A DNA stretch of 59,380 nucleotides from Roseburia sp. (GCA_023664265.1 JAMPFV010000013.1:1-59380); one strand, 5' to 3'; positions 16,222 through 25,011 are shown, counted from the first letter of the stretch. Program-made: numbers and translations. The notes: generated by a model not told the origin, from the letters alone.

Positions 16222-17070
16222 CTAAATATAGGCATAATCGTACTGAACCAACACGACGAACTCTCCGTTCGAATATTCCCGCTGCTCGAGAATATTTCCG
16301 TCCTCATCACAGAGATACTCAAACCGTCCCTCATTCAGCAAAGTACCGTTCGCGTCACGGACAGACAGCTTTGTCATATTCCCGTCTGCGTCATAGTCAT
16401 ATTCGTAGGCGTACATCAGGGAACCGTCCGCGAAAAAGATATTCTCCGCTATCCTGTTCCCGTCCGCATCATAGCAGGCCATCGCAAATTCCGTCACGAC
16501 ATCATTGTCATAGCCGATATAGTAAAGAACCTCGTTTTTATCCGCGGCGGCCTTCATCTGATACAGGGTACGGAGCGTTATGCAGTCCTTCCCGTCAGCG
16601 CTGAAAAACCTTGTACGGATGAGATTGTTCCCCCGATAATAAGCGCGCTCCGTCATATCGCCGCGGGCGTTATAGCTGTAGTCCATATGCGTCTTGGCGC
16701 CGTACTGACTATAAGTAGTCTCCCTTACATGGTACCCGTTCCCATCGTCCGTGTATTCATATTCGCTCCAATTGCCGTTATTTTCAGAGCTGCCATAGGC
16801 CGTCCGCTTCACCCTGTTGCCGTCCGCATCATATTCGTATTGAAAGCGCAGCGCATACGCATCGCTTCCGTCATTATTGAAATGCGTTTCTTCGCGGACA
16901 CGGTAGACAGGCTCCTGTTTTGAAACGGTCCCCGCCGTATCTCCCGTCTCGTCAGAGAACACGGCGGCCTCCTGTGTTTCGACGGGAATCGCATTCCGGT
17001 TCCCGCAGGCTGTCAGCAGGGAGACCGCCATAGCGGCTCCGAGAAACGTTTTCACAATAGGTCTTTTCAT
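16222..17070 (-). CDS. YD/RHS-repeat-like lipoprotein
   Basis: A 282-residue lipoprotein with a basic N-terminus, hydrophobic core and lipobox LLTAC (Cys22). The mature part consists of successive beta-hairpin repeats of about 20 residues with the Y-x-Y-D-A-D-G-N pattern (YEYDADGNRVKR, YDYDADGNMTKL), as in RHS/YD-repeat proteins and the MORN-like antitoxins. It lacks any RHS core or toxin tip and is much smaller than RHS toxins. It probably forms a surface-exposed beta structure; the function is unknown. GGGAGGG precedes the ATG. The 18-nt gap from pfk suggests they share an mRNA. Confidence 0.75.
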   Translation of the reverse strand: MKRPIVKTFLGAAMAVSLLTACGNRNAIPVETQEAAVFSDETGDTAGTVSKQEPVYRVREETHFNNDGSDAYALRFQYEYDADGNRVKRTAYGSSENNGNWSEYEYTDDGNGYHVRETTYSQYGAKTHMDYSYNARGDMTERAYYRGNNLIRTRFFSADGKDCITLRTLYQMKAAADKNEVLYYIGYDNDVVTEFAMACYDADGNRIAENIFFADGSLMYAYEYDYDADGNMTKLSVRDANGTLLNEGRFEYLCDEDGNILEQREYSNGEFVVLVQYDYAYI

Positions 17071-17088
17071 CACAGCCCTCCCGTTGCT

Positions 17089-18330
17089 TTACTTCATATG
17101 CAGTACCAGATGCTGCGGCAGACCGTTTACCATGAACGGCTGATAATCGCCGCGAATCAATGGCTCAATGTAGTTGATAAACTCCTCCGTGACGTAATTT
17201 CCTTCCTTGTTCATCCAAGAGCGGGGCACCAGCTTCTCGTTGTTGGCAATCCGGTGAACATCGTAGATACCCGCCGCACTCATGTAAGGGTCATCGGAAA
17301 CACGGTCGATGACAACCATCTTACCGGTATCGCCCTCGTCCGCGGCCTTCACGGCAGCGCCGCCGACCATAAAGGCCTCGTCCACATCGACACGGGACGC
17401 CATGTGCGAAGCGCTCCGCTGTAAAGTGGAGAACTCAATGCTCCGCGTCTTGCAGCCGATTTCCGCGCCGAGGTAGCTTGCCAGATAAGCCGCTGTCCCC
17501 TGAAGCTGCTTGTGTCCGAACGCGTCCACATAATCTGCTCCGCCCGAGAGCTCACAGACATACCGGCCATCCGCCAGCTTGATTCCCTCAGATACGGCGA
17601 TGACAATTGAGATTTTCTTCTTTAACAGCTCACGTACCTTTTTCTCGAATTTATCCATATCAAAGGCAACCTCCGGCAGATAAATCAGATCCGGCCCGTC
17701 GCACTCCTCCGTTCTGGCAAGCGCCGTCGCTCCGGTCAGCCATCCCGCGTTGCGGCCCATAACCTCAATCACGGTAATCATTTCTTTATTGTAAGTCAGG
17801 CCCAGCGCGTCCCGAATAACCTCTTTCGTCGAGGTCGCAATATACTTCGCTGCACTGCCAAAGCCCGGGGTATGATCCGTGAGCGCCAGATCATTGTCAA
17901 TCGTCTTGGGTACGCCCAAAAACTTCTGCGAATGTCCCTTGATAATCGCATAGTCGGACAGCTTCTTAATGGTATCCATAGAGTCATTGCCACCGATATA
18001 GATAAATGCCTCGATTTCCAGCTTGTCAAGGATGCCGAAAATCTTCTCATAAATCTCCGGATTCTCATGGATTTCCGGCAGCTTATACCTACAGGAGCCC
18101 AAGAACGCCGACGGCGTCCGTTTCAGCAGCTCGACATCCATGTCGTTGTGAATCTGCGTGGACAAATCCACATACTTTTCATCCAATAATCCCTGGATCC
18201 CGTGCAGCATCCCATATACCTTGTGGAAGCCTCTCTCCTTCGCGGTCTTGTAAACTCCTGCCAGACTGGAATTGATTACGGAAGTCGGGCCTCCCGACTG
18301 TCCTACGATAATGTTGCGTTTTCTTGCCAT
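17089..18330 (-). CDS. pfk: 6-phosphofructokinase, pyrophosphate-type motifs
   Basis: A 413-residue phosphofructokinase for the committed step of glycolysis. The nucleotide loop GQSGGPTSVINSSL is at the N-terminus. The phosphoryl-donor positions read GGNDSMDT and GVPKTIDNDL. Known ATP enzymes have GGDGS and PGTIDND, whereas PPi-dependent enzymes carry Asp at the second position and Lys in PKTIDND. I therefore infer a PPi-dependent, reversible enzyme. Other landmarks are EVMGRNAGWLTG and the C-terminal sugar-phosphate region. ATG 18330 has AGGGG upstream, which favours it over a codon eight residues earlier. It is the penultimate gene of the asp23-recG string. Confidence 0.9.
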   Translation of the reverse strand: MARKRNIIVGQSGGPTSVINSSLAGVYKTAKERGFHKVYGMLHGIQGLLDEKYVDLSTQIHNDMDVELLKRTPSAFLGSCRYKLPEIHENPEIYEKIFGILDKLEIEAFIYIGGNDSMDTIKKLSDYAIIKGHSQKFLGVPKTIDNDLALTDHTPGFGSAAKYIATSTKEVIRDALGLTYNKEMITVIEVMGRNAGWLTGATALARTEECDGPDLIYLPEVAFDMDKFEKKVRELLKKKISIVIAVSEGIKLADGRYVCELSGGADYVDAFGHKQLQGTAAYLASYLGAEIGCKTRSIEFSTLQRSASHMASRVDVDEAFMVGGAAVKAADEGDTGKMVVIDRVSDDPYMSAAGIYDVHRIANNEKLVPRSWMNKEGNYVTEEFINYIEPLIRGDYQPFMVNGLPQHLVLHMK

Positions 18331-18470
18331 ATTTATCCCCTTTTCTGCGCACATTTGTTTTTATGAATAACGGGCCTGTATCAGGTGCGCGTAAATACAA
18401 GCTCGATACAATCCTTTTAATCCCCATGCCGCTTTCCATAACGTGCGAATTTGTGCCCCAAGTACAAACA

Positions 18471-18491
18471 GTAATGAAAAACGCTGTCTTT
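18471..18491. repeat. 21-nt motif shared with 47442-47462
   Basis: GTAATGAAAAACGCTGTCTT plus one more T occurs identically here, just before the degV 3' end, and at 47442-47462 within the repeat cluster after the serpin gene. The flanks differ. Confidence 0.6.
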
Positions 18492-19358
18492 TCACCCTAA
18501 TTTCTTACAGCAGGCCAGCGCCAGAGAGCCAGGCCCGATATGACAGGATACACTGAGCGACAAATGGTCGATATAAATCGGGTAATCAGGAAGCTGCGCG
18601 TGAATCTCCTCCCTGAAAAGCTGTGCCGCCTCCTCATTCTCGGTGTGCGCAATCTCCAGATAGATTGGATTGTCCGGAGAAATCCCGCCAAAACGCTTCT
18701 CGATATCGCTCTTTATCGCACTTATCATAATGGATTTTGCCTGATTCACGGTTCTCGCCTTCGCGAAGGCATCCAGCTTCTCCCCCTGAATCTGCAGCAC
18801 CGGCTTGAGCCTGAGCAGCGTGCCGAGCGCCGCGGCCGCAGGCGTCACCCGCCCGCCCTTTTTCAGATAGTAGAGCGTATCAATCATAATATAAATACTG
18901 GAATTGAATTTGTCATTCTCCAAAATTTCTTTTATCTCACTGCCGCTTTTGCCCTCCTGTACAAGTGCAACCGCATCCAGAACAGACTGCCTCTGCGTAA
19001 CGGAAATCCGCTGGTTATTGACGACATGCACCCTGCCATCATAGTCCTGCGACAGCATGATAGCGGTCTGACAGGATCCGCTCAGTCCGCTCGACATTGG
19101 AATATGAACCACCTCGTCGTACTCCTCCAAAAGCCCGGCCCACAGCTCCAAAATAGATTCCGGCGACGGCTGGGAGGTGGAAATGTCCGCGTTGCCGGCA
19201 AGCTTTTGGTAAAACTCCGCCCTGCTGAGCGTTATCTCCTCATAGTAGGTCTTGCCGTCAATCATAAAAGGCATCGGAAGGACACGGATTCCAAGCTCCT
19301 GTGCCTGCGCCTGTGTAATACCACTGTTGCTATCCGTAACGACTGCTACTTTTGACAT
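18492..19358 (-). CDS. DegV family (FakB-like) fatty-acid-binding protein
   Basis: A 288-residue DegV/EDD-fold protein. It has the N-terminal VVTDSNSGI and the fatty-acid-carboxylate binding motifs STSQPSPESI and MSSGLSGSCQTA, plus the lid region VNNQRISVTQRQSVLDA. In FakA/FakB systems such proteins hold a fatty acid while the DhaL-type kinase FakA phosphorylates it. The FakA-like YloV gene lies two genes upstream in the same orientation, which makes that pairing plausible here (inference). The ribosome binding site GGAG is rather far (about 13 nt). It is downstream of recG with a 77-nt gap. Confidence 0.88.
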   Translation of the reverse strand: MSKVAVVTDSNSGITQAQAQELGIRVLPMPFMIDGKTYYEEITLSRAEFYQKLAGNADISTSQPSPESILELWAGLLEEYDEVVHIPMSSGLSGSCQTAIMLSQDYDGRVHVVNNQRISVTQRQSVLDAVALVQEGKSGSEIKEILENDKFNSSIYIMIDTLYYLKKGGRVTPAAAALGTLLRLKPVLQIQGEKLDAFAKARTVNQAKSIMISAIKSDIEKRFGGISPDNPIYLEIAHTENEEAAQLFREEIHAQLPDYPIYIDHLSLSVSCHIGPGSLALACCKKLG

Positions 19359-19435
19359 TTTAACAGCATACTCCTTTCTGTTTATAGCGTTATTATCATA
19401 ATAACTTTAGATATGCGCAAAGTCAACACTTGATG

Positions 19436-21520
19436 TTACAGGATTCCCGCATCAACCGCATTGCGGCTGACATCCTCGTAATGCCGCCAGAACGCTTCGT
19501 GCTCCAAAGGCGGCTGCTTCCCGTTGGCAAGGTAAGCCTTGTAAAGGTCGGCAGCACAGCGCTGCGCGTCCTGCAGGAGGCCTGCGTCCTGATAAATATC
19601 GCCAAGCCGAAACCGGAACTGTCCGCTCTGTCGGATTCCGAACAAATCCCCGGGGCCCCGCAGACGCATATCCTCCGAAGAAATAAAAAATCCGTCGTTT
19701 GACCGATTCAACACCTGCAGACGCTCCATGGTCTCCTCTTGATTGGAGGTACTGATAAAGATGCAATAGGACTGGTGCTCTCCTCTCCCGACACGCCCTC
19801 TCAACTGGTGAAGCTGTGCCAGACCAAAGCGCTCGGCATTTTCCACCATCATCACCGTAGCGTTGGGGACATTGATGCCGACCTCTATCACGGTCGTCGA
19901 TACCAGCACATCAATATCGTGGGCGGCAAAGGCCTCCATCACGCCGTTTTTGTCTCTCGGCCGCATCTGTCCGTGAAGATATGCGGTCCTGACCGTATCG
20001 GGAAGCGCCTTTCGCAGCGTTTCCGTATACTCAATGACATTTTCAAGCACCGGTCCGTCGCCCATCAGCTCCTCATTGGCCTCCACCATCGGACAGATCA
20101 CATAGGCCTGCCGCCCCTTCCCGACCTCCCGCGCGATAAATTCATAAGCCTTTTTCCGATAGTCAGTGTTGACGACGCAGTTCTTGATGGGAAGGCGATT
20201 CGACGGCAGCTCATCCATGACGGAAATATCCAAATCCCCGTATAAAATCAGCGCGAGTGTCCGCGGTATCGGGGTCGCGCTCATCACCAAAATGTGCGGC
20301 TGTAGACCCTTCTGTGCCAATGTCTCCCGCTGCTTTACCCCGAAGCGGTGCTGCTCGTCGGTGATGACCAGCCCCAGATCATAGTAGGTGACGTCCTCCT
20401 GTATCAACGCCTGCGTGCCGATGATGACATTGCGCGTTCCCATGCTGATATGCTCCTTGGCGGAGCGCTTCTCCCTTGCGGTGAGGGATCCTGTCAGAAG
20501 CACGGGCTTAAACGGCAGGTCATAGTCGCTGACAAGCGCCGACACCGACTCAAAATGCTGCTTGGCAAGTACCTCCGTCGGCGCCATAAAGGCCGCCTGC
20601 CGATGGTTCATCACACACATCAGCATCGCCAGAATCGCGACAATCGTCTTGCCCGAGCCGACGTCCCCCTGAATCAGGCGGTTCATCAGATGCGCGGAGC
20701 ACATGTCCTCCTCAAGCTGTGCCCAGACCCGCTTCTGCGCGCCTGTCAGCTCGTAGGGCAGCTGCTCAATAAAGTCCGCGCACGCGTCAATGCGCATCAT
20801 CGGGCAGTCGTTGACCTCGCGCTCGGACATGTCCTTCAAAATCAGCACCGATACGATAAAAAATAAAAATTCCTCAAAGACCAGCCGCTTCCTTGCCGCA
20901 AGCAGCTCCGCGCGGTTTGACGGAAAATGAATGCCCGTCAACGCCGAGCGGTAATCCGGAATGCCGTAGCTCTGCCGCAAATCCTCGGGAACGTAATCCT
21001 CCTCCAAGGACAGCGCGTCCAGCGCGGCGCGCACCGCCTTCGTCACCGCATGGATGGTAAGCCCCTTTGTCGTCGGGTAAACCGGCGCAAGCCTGTTGAG
21101 GTTTTGTACAAATTCCTGCGGGCTTACAATCTTGGGCTGTTCCATGGTGATCCGATTGCGCTTTAGCAGCACGCGACCGCGGAAAATATACTGTTTTCCC
21201 ACCTGAAGCGTATTTTTGATATAGGGCATATTGTAATAGGTAATATCACAGGCTCCGCTGCTGTCCTTGACCCGCACCGTGGTGACGGACATGTTTCGCC
21301 GGATATGTAAGGTCTGGGGAGTGCCAAGAACCGTCGCGCGAATCGCGTGCACCTGATTCACCCTCAGTTCCCCGATATTCACGATGTCACGCCACTCCTC
21401 ATAATCCCTCGGATAGTGGCGGATGAGGTCGTGAACCGTATAGATATTTAATTTGTTGTATAATGCCGCTGTTTTCTCACCAATACCATTAATGACAGTG
21501 ATCGAATCCGTCAATTGCAT
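19436..21520 (-). CDS. recG: ATP-dependent DNA helicase RecG
   Basis: A 694-residue superfamily 2 helicase that remodels stalled replication forks and Holliday junctions. The N-terminal wedge/OB domain opens with INGIGEKTAALYNKLNIYTV. Helicase motifs are present: Walker A GDVGSGKTIVA, motif II as DEQHRFG, MSATPIPRT, and the C-terminal STTVIEVGINVPNA with HQLRGRVGRG. The length and motif order are normal. It lies between the 96-bp tandem repeat region upstream and degV downstream, as in the conserved Firmicutes asp23-yloV-recG order. Confidence 0.97.
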   Translation of the reverse strand: MQLTDSITVINGIGEKTAALYNKLNIYTVHDLIRHYPRDYEEWRDIVNIGELRVNQVHAIRATVLGTPQTLHIRRNMSVTTVRVKDSSGACDITYYNMPYIKNTLQVGKQYIFRGRVLLKRNRITMEQPKIVSPQEFVQNLNRLAPVYPTTKGLTIHAVTKAVRAALDALSLEEDYVPEDLRQSYGIPDYRSALTGIHFPSNRAELLAARKRLVFEEFLFFIVSVLILKDMSEREVNDCPMMRIDACADFIEQLPYELTGAQKRVWAQLEEDMCSAHLMNRLIQGDVGSGKTIVAILAMLMCVMNHRQAAFMAPTEVLAKQHFESVSALVSDYDLPFKPVLLTGSLTAREKRSAKEHISMGTRNVIIGTQALIQEDVTYYDLGLVITDEQHRFGVKQRETLAQKGLQPHILVMSATPIPRTLALILYGDLDISVMDELPSNRLPIKNCVVNTDYRKKAYEFIAREVGKGRQAYVICPMVEANEELMGDGPVLENVIEYTETLRKALPDTVRTAYLHGQMRPRDKNGVMEAFAAHDIDVLVSTTVIEVGINVPNATVMMVENAERFGLAQLHQLRGRVGRGEHQSYCIFISTSNQEETMERLQVLNRSNDGFFISSEDMRLRGPGDLFGIRQSGQFRFRLGDIYQDAGLLQDAQRCAADLYKAYLANGKQPPLEHEAFWRHYEDVSRNAVDAGIL

Positions 21521-21550
21521 AGATTACCCTCTTTGAACACAAGGAAAGAA

Positions 21551-21743
21551 GACGCCACAGCCTGTATCATTGCAGGAAAGAAATTTGGCGTACCGCCAAA
21601 TTTCTTTGAACGCAAGCCGCCAGGCTTGCGCCTTTACTACTCGAAAGATGCCACAGCCTACAATCTCTCTGGAAAGAAATTTGGCGTATCCGCCAAATTT
21701 CTTTGAACGCAAGCCGCCGGGCTTGCGTTTTTATTCCGCAGAA
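21551..21743. repeat. 96-bp tandem duplication carrying paired hairpins
   Basis: Two direct copies start at GACGCCACAGCCTG (21551) and GATGCCACAGCCTA (21647). Each holds a 14-bp stem AAAGAAATTTGGCG / CGCCAAATTTCTTT (21577-21607 and 21673-21704) and then CGCAAGCC / GGCTTGCG (21611-21630 and 21708-21727). The second small stem is followed by five T on the plus strand. The right copy abuts the yloV stop codon. The copies fill the whole yloV-recG gap. Confidence 0.85.
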
Positions 21744-23440
21744 ACCACATAAGAGTAAATGGGCTGTCCACCGAACTGCAGCTCCACGTCGCAGCCGCCA
21801 AAGGCCGCCTGCACCCGCTCGACCAGCGCCTGCGCCTGCTCCTCCTTGATAACATCCCCGTAATAGATGCTGACCAGCTCATAGTCCCCCGTCTGCATCA
21901 TCTCCGAAATCATCTCATAGGCAACCGTCTGCAAATCCGTCCCGACGGAGAGGATTCCCTTGTCGCCGATTCCCATGAAGTCTCCCTGATGGATTTCCTT
22001 ATCGTCAATCACGGTATCGCGCACCGCGTAGGTCACCTGTCCGGTCGCGACATTCGCCGCCTCCTGCGTCATAACCTTCTCGTTCTCCTCCACAGACACA
22101 TCCGGAACATAATTGATGATTGCGGAGATCCCCTGCGGCACCGTCTTGGTCGGAATCACGATAATATTTTTATCCTTGGTCAGCTGCTTCGCCTGATTAG
22201 CCGCAAGGATAATATTCTTATTGTTCGGGAATATGAAAATAGTGTCCGCATTGATTCGCTCTATCGCATTCAGCATATCCTCGGTGCTGGGATTCATGGT
22301 CTGCCCGCCCTCAATAATATAGTCCACACCGAGCGAGCGGAAAATCTCGTTCATCCCCTCGCCGATGGATACCGCGATAAAGCCGGTGTCCTTGTGCTCC
22401 ATGGGCGCCTGCGCAGCAGCCTTCTCCACACTGACGGGCAGCTCCTCGCTCTGCATCTGCTTCTCCATCATATCGGAAACCTTCTCATCGCGTTCCAGAC
22501 GCATGTTCTCTATGATAATTGTCGTCAGAGAACCGTACCGCAGCGCCTTCTGCATGGCAAGCCCCGGGTCGTTCGTGTGCACATGCACCTTCACAATCTC
22601 ATCATCCGCGACAACGACAATGGAATCACCGATGGAGGACAGATATTCCTTGAAATCCATCTCATGCTTTATGTTAAAGGTCTTGTTCAGCATAATCAGG
22701 AACTGCGTGCAATAGCAGAACTTGATTTCCGCGTTCGCCTGCGCCTCGATATTCGGGGAAAGCCCCTCCTTCTTAACCGTTGACTCCTTGGGCGCCGCCT
22801 CAATGCTGAGATCAAGCTCCTTGCCCAGAAAGGCGTCAAGGCCGCCCTTTAAGACCTCGACAAGACCCTGTCCGCCGGAATCCACAACGCCCGCCTGCTT
22901 TAATACCGGGAGCATCTCCGGCGTCTGCGCGAGCACAATCTCGGCCTCCTTAATCACCTCACTGATAAACACCTCTAAGTCCTTCTCTCCCGCCGCCGCC
23001 AAATCATTGGCGCGCTTGGCAGCGCCCTTGGCCACGGTGAGAATCGTGCCCTCCTTGGGCTTCATTACCGCCTTATACGCAGTCTCCACCGCCTTGTCAC
23101 ACGCGGAGGCCAGGATCGCCGAGTTGATTTCGTCGTACTCCCGGATGACCTTGGTAAACCCGCGGAAAAGCTGCGAGAGAATAACGCCCGAGTTCCCTCT
23201 TGCGCCTCTCAGCGAGCCGGAGGAAATTGCCTTCGCAAGGGAAGCCATGTCAGGGTTCTCGATTGCCGCGACCTCCTTGGCCGCAGACATGATCGTCATA
23301 GACATGTTTGTACCTGTATCACCGTCCGGAACCGGGAAAACGTTCAGTTCATTAATCCATTCTTTTTTATGCTCCAAATTCTTAGCTCCGGCGAGAAACA
23401 TCTTTGAAAGCATTTTAGCGTCGATTATATTTAATCCCAC
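21731..23440 (-). CDS. yloV: DhaL/DAK2-domain protein YloV (FakA-like)
   Basis: A 569-residue protein with an N-terminal DhaL kinase domain: NVFPVPDGDTGTNMSMT provides the metal and nucleotide Asp cluster, then GSLRGARGNSGVILSQLF. A middle domain and a C-terminal DegV-like half follow (IFIFPNNKNIILAANQ). In staphylococci the homologue FakA phosphorylates fatty acids presented by FakB (DegV). A GTG at 23440 is the likely start: AAGGAGG lies 8 nt before it inside the end of asp23, and homologues begin at the equivalent N-x-I-D-A-K. It overlaps the preceding stop region, so it is co-translated with asp23. Confidence 0.9.
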   Translation of the reverse strand: MGLNIIDAKMLSKMFLAGAKNLEHKKEWINELNVFPVPDGDTGTNMSMTIMSAAKEVAAIENPDMASLAKAISSGSLRGARGNSGVILSQLFRGFTKVIREYDEINSAILASACDKAVETAYKAVMKPKEGTILTVAKGAAKRANDLAAAGEKDLEVFISEVIKEAEIVLAQTPEMLPVLKQAGVVDSGGQGLVEVLKGGLDAFLGKELDLSIEAAPKESTVKKEGLSPNIEAQANAEIKFCYCTQFLIMLNKTFNIKHEMDFKEYLSSIGDSIVVVADDEIVKVHVHTNDPGLAMQKALRYGSLTTIIIENMRLERDEKVSDMMEKQMQSEELPVSVEKAAAQAPMEHKDTGFIAVSIGEGMNEIFRSLGVDYIIEGGQTMNPSTEDMLNAIERINADTIFIFPNNKNIILAANQAKQLTKDKNIIVIPTKTVPQGISAIINYVPDVSVEENEKVMTQEAANVATGQVTYAVRDTVIDDKEIHQGDFMGIGDKGILSVGTDLQTVAYEMISEMMQTGDYELVSIYYGDVIKEEQAQALVERVQAAFGGCDVELQFGGQPIYSYVVSAE

Positions 23441-23453
23441 TTCAAAATCCTCC

Positions 23454-23810
23454 TTAATCAATTACTCGAACGCCTTCAACAAAGATGTTGATTTTTTCGA
23501 TTTCGAGACCTGTAAAGTTTTCAACCTTATATCTTACGTTGTTAATCAGATTATCGCACACCGTAACGATGCTGACGCCGTAAGCGACAATCACGTGAAA
23601 ATCAAGAATCAATTTATTGTTGACGATATTTACCGATATTCCATGTGTGATGCTCTCTTTCATAAGCAGCTTGACCAAGCCGTCCTTCATGTTGACCGAA
23701 GCCATTCCCACGATGCCGAAGCACTCTACCGCAACGCTCCCCGCATACTGGGCAATGACTTCCGGGTCGATAAATATATTACCCATATGGGTATTCATAG
23801 AACCTTTCAT
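23454..23810 (-). CDS. Asp23/Gls24 family protein
   Basis: A 118-residue Asp23/Gls24 (DUF322) protein. The core reads IFIDPEVIAQYAGSVAVECFGIVGMA, then a series of strands and the family's C-terminal V-D-G-x-R-V-like end (INIFVEGVRVID). Asp23 in staphylococci is membrane-associated and linked to envelope stress. This short form (YloU-like) is the conserved partner of YloV. ATG 23810 is picked because AAAGGAGG sits 7 nt upstream; the open frame extends further but without translation signals. It is divergent from rpmB. Confidence 0.9.
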   Translation of the reverse strand: MKGSMNTHMGNIFIDPEVIAQYAGSVAVECFGIVGMASVNMKDGLVKLLMKESITHGISVNIVNNKLILDFHVIVAYGVSIVTVCDNLINNVRYKVENFTGLEIEKINIFVEGVRVID

Positions 23811-24011
23811 AGACATCCTCCTTTTGATACAGTAGTCGCTACTATTATAACCGTTTTTGTGGAAAAAAGAAACATATATTTCAAGGGATTTCCATTTTGC
23901 TGAATATTTTTGCGAGATTTTGCAAAAAATGGCTTGCAAAACGCTAAATCTTTTGGTAAAATATCAATGTTGCGAGTCGAAGGACTTAATTTAGTCGAGG
24001 AGGTGCTAACG

Positions 24012-24197
24012 ATGGCAAAGTGCGATATCTGTGGCAAAGGCGTTCATTTCGGTAATAACGTAAGCCATTCTCATAGAAGGTCCAATAAGATTTGGCATTC
24101 AAATATAAAAAGAGTGAAATGCAAAGTAAACGGAGCTGCTAAGAGAATGCATGTATGTACGAGATGCTTACGCTCCGGACTTGTTGAGAGAGCATAA
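24012..24197 (+). CDS. rpmB: 50S ribosomal protein L28
   Basis: A 61-residue L28. It has CDICGKGVHFGNNVSHSH, the conserved N-terminal zinc-ribbon-type Cys pair, then R-R-x-x-x-x-W-x-x-N-I and a C-terminal C-T-R-C-L-R-S-G pair, so this is the Cys-containing form. The start at 24012 follows GAGGAGGTG; the longer open frame upstream is not real. It is a single-gene transcript with its own terminator, divergent from asp23 as in many Firmicutes. Confidence 0.97.
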   Translation: MAKCDICGKGVHFGNNVSHSHRRSNKIWHSNIKRVKCKVNGAAKRMHVCTRCLRSGLVERA

Positions 24198-24202
24198 TTT
24201 TT

Positions 24203-24235
24203 AAAGGGACATCCTGTCGGATGTCCTTTCCTTAT
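24203..24235 (+). terminator. Terminator of rpmB
   Basis: AAAGGGACATCC - TGTC - GGATGTCCTTT, then a T-rich tail, 6 nt after the rpmB stop codon. Confidence 0.9.
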
Positions 24236-24257
24236 TCTATAACAAAAAGCAACAGCA

Positions 24258-24821
24258 CTACACTTCGTAGTACTGTTGCCGGATGCTCTCATATTCCGTC
24301 TGGATGCGCAGCAACGTCTTGGTATCCCCGCATTTATTGTCAGGATGGAAAATCTTTAACAGCTCCTTATACCGCTTGCGCAGCGCAAGCTCATTGTCCA
24401 CCCCCCTGAAAAAGCATGTCCCGTCATATGCTCCCGCGTCAAAGGAGGCGGTATTGCCGCGGTTCCCCGCCATCCGCTGCTTTCGGTATTTTCCCTTTTC
24501 ATGCTCGAAGTTCAGCCGCTCGCATTCCAAGGCTTTCCTGTCCAGTGCCAGCTGCTGATAGGCATCCTCTATAATCTTCTTCTTCTTCGCGATAAAGATT
24601 TCGTTGTCATCATAGCGCTTTTTGATGGCCTTCTCACGCGCGTCCAACGCCTTCTGCTCCCGCTCCAGCGTCCTCTTTTGATTCTGCAGCTCGCGGCTCA
24701 TATCCTGAAGCTCGTCCTGCTGAGCCTGAATCCGAACCTGCTCCTTGAACATCCAGAGCTTCATGCTTTTCACATCATCCAAGGTCTCAATATCCACAAG
24801 ACTTTCATCAAATTCCATCAT
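24258..24821 (-). CDS. Coiled-coil protein with a C-terminal J-like domain
   Basis: About 187 residues. The N-terminal two thirds is a long, highly charged coiled coil (QDELQDMSRELQNQKRTLER and similar). The last 50 residues (LRKRYKELLKIFHPDNKCGD...) match a J domain with an intact HPD tripeptide, normally the DnaK-stimulating motif. J domains usually sit at the N-terminus, so this C-terminal position after a coiled coil is unusual. It might recruit DnaK to an oligomeric partner. The start is chosen among clustered ATGs (24827, 24821, 24818) by spacing from AGAGGA. It converges with rpmB. Confidence 0.7.
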   Translation of the reverse strand: MMEFDESLVDIETLDDVKSMKLWMFKEQVRIQAQQDELQDMSRELQNQKRTLEREQKALDAREKAIKKRYDDNEIFIAKKKKIIEDAYQQLALDRKALECERLNFEHEKGKYRKQRMAGNRGNTASFDAGAYDGTCFFRGVDNELALRKRYKELLKIFHPDNKCGDTKTLLRIQTEYESIRQQYYEV

Positions 24822-24867
24822 CGCCATACTTCCTCTCGAGACAGTTCTCCATACACCGGTGCCTTGT

Positions 24868-25011
24868 CTAATTGCTGCATTGAAACAAATTATAACCGAC
24901 AATAACAAAAATTGCAATAAGTATTAATCCGACCCACGCATTATCTATCAACAGCATCAACAGCATACCGACTGCAATCCAGAATATCGTGTATCCGACC
25001 AGCTTCCCCAT
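24868..25011 (-). CDS. Small two-helix membrane protein (47 aa)
   Basis: Found by hand translation. It is an open frame of 47 residues starting MGKLVGYTIFWIAVGMLLML with GGGAGG 7 nt upstream, ending NLFQCSN before TAG at 24868-24870. It has two hydrophobic stretches (about 8-22 and 27-41) separated by DNAW, a helical-hairpin membrane protein. The family is not recognised. It sits between gerW and the J-like coiled-coil gene, in the same orientation, 46 nt before the latter. Its translation signals are better than those of many annotated genes. Confidence 0.65.
   Translation of the reverse strand: MGKLVGYTIFWIAVGMLLMLLIDNAWVGLILIAIFVIVGYNLFQCSN

Noticed and set aside
16222..17070. RHS polymorphic toxin
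   Set aside because: It has YD-like repeats but is short, lipid-anchored, and has no core signature or C-terminal toxin domain.
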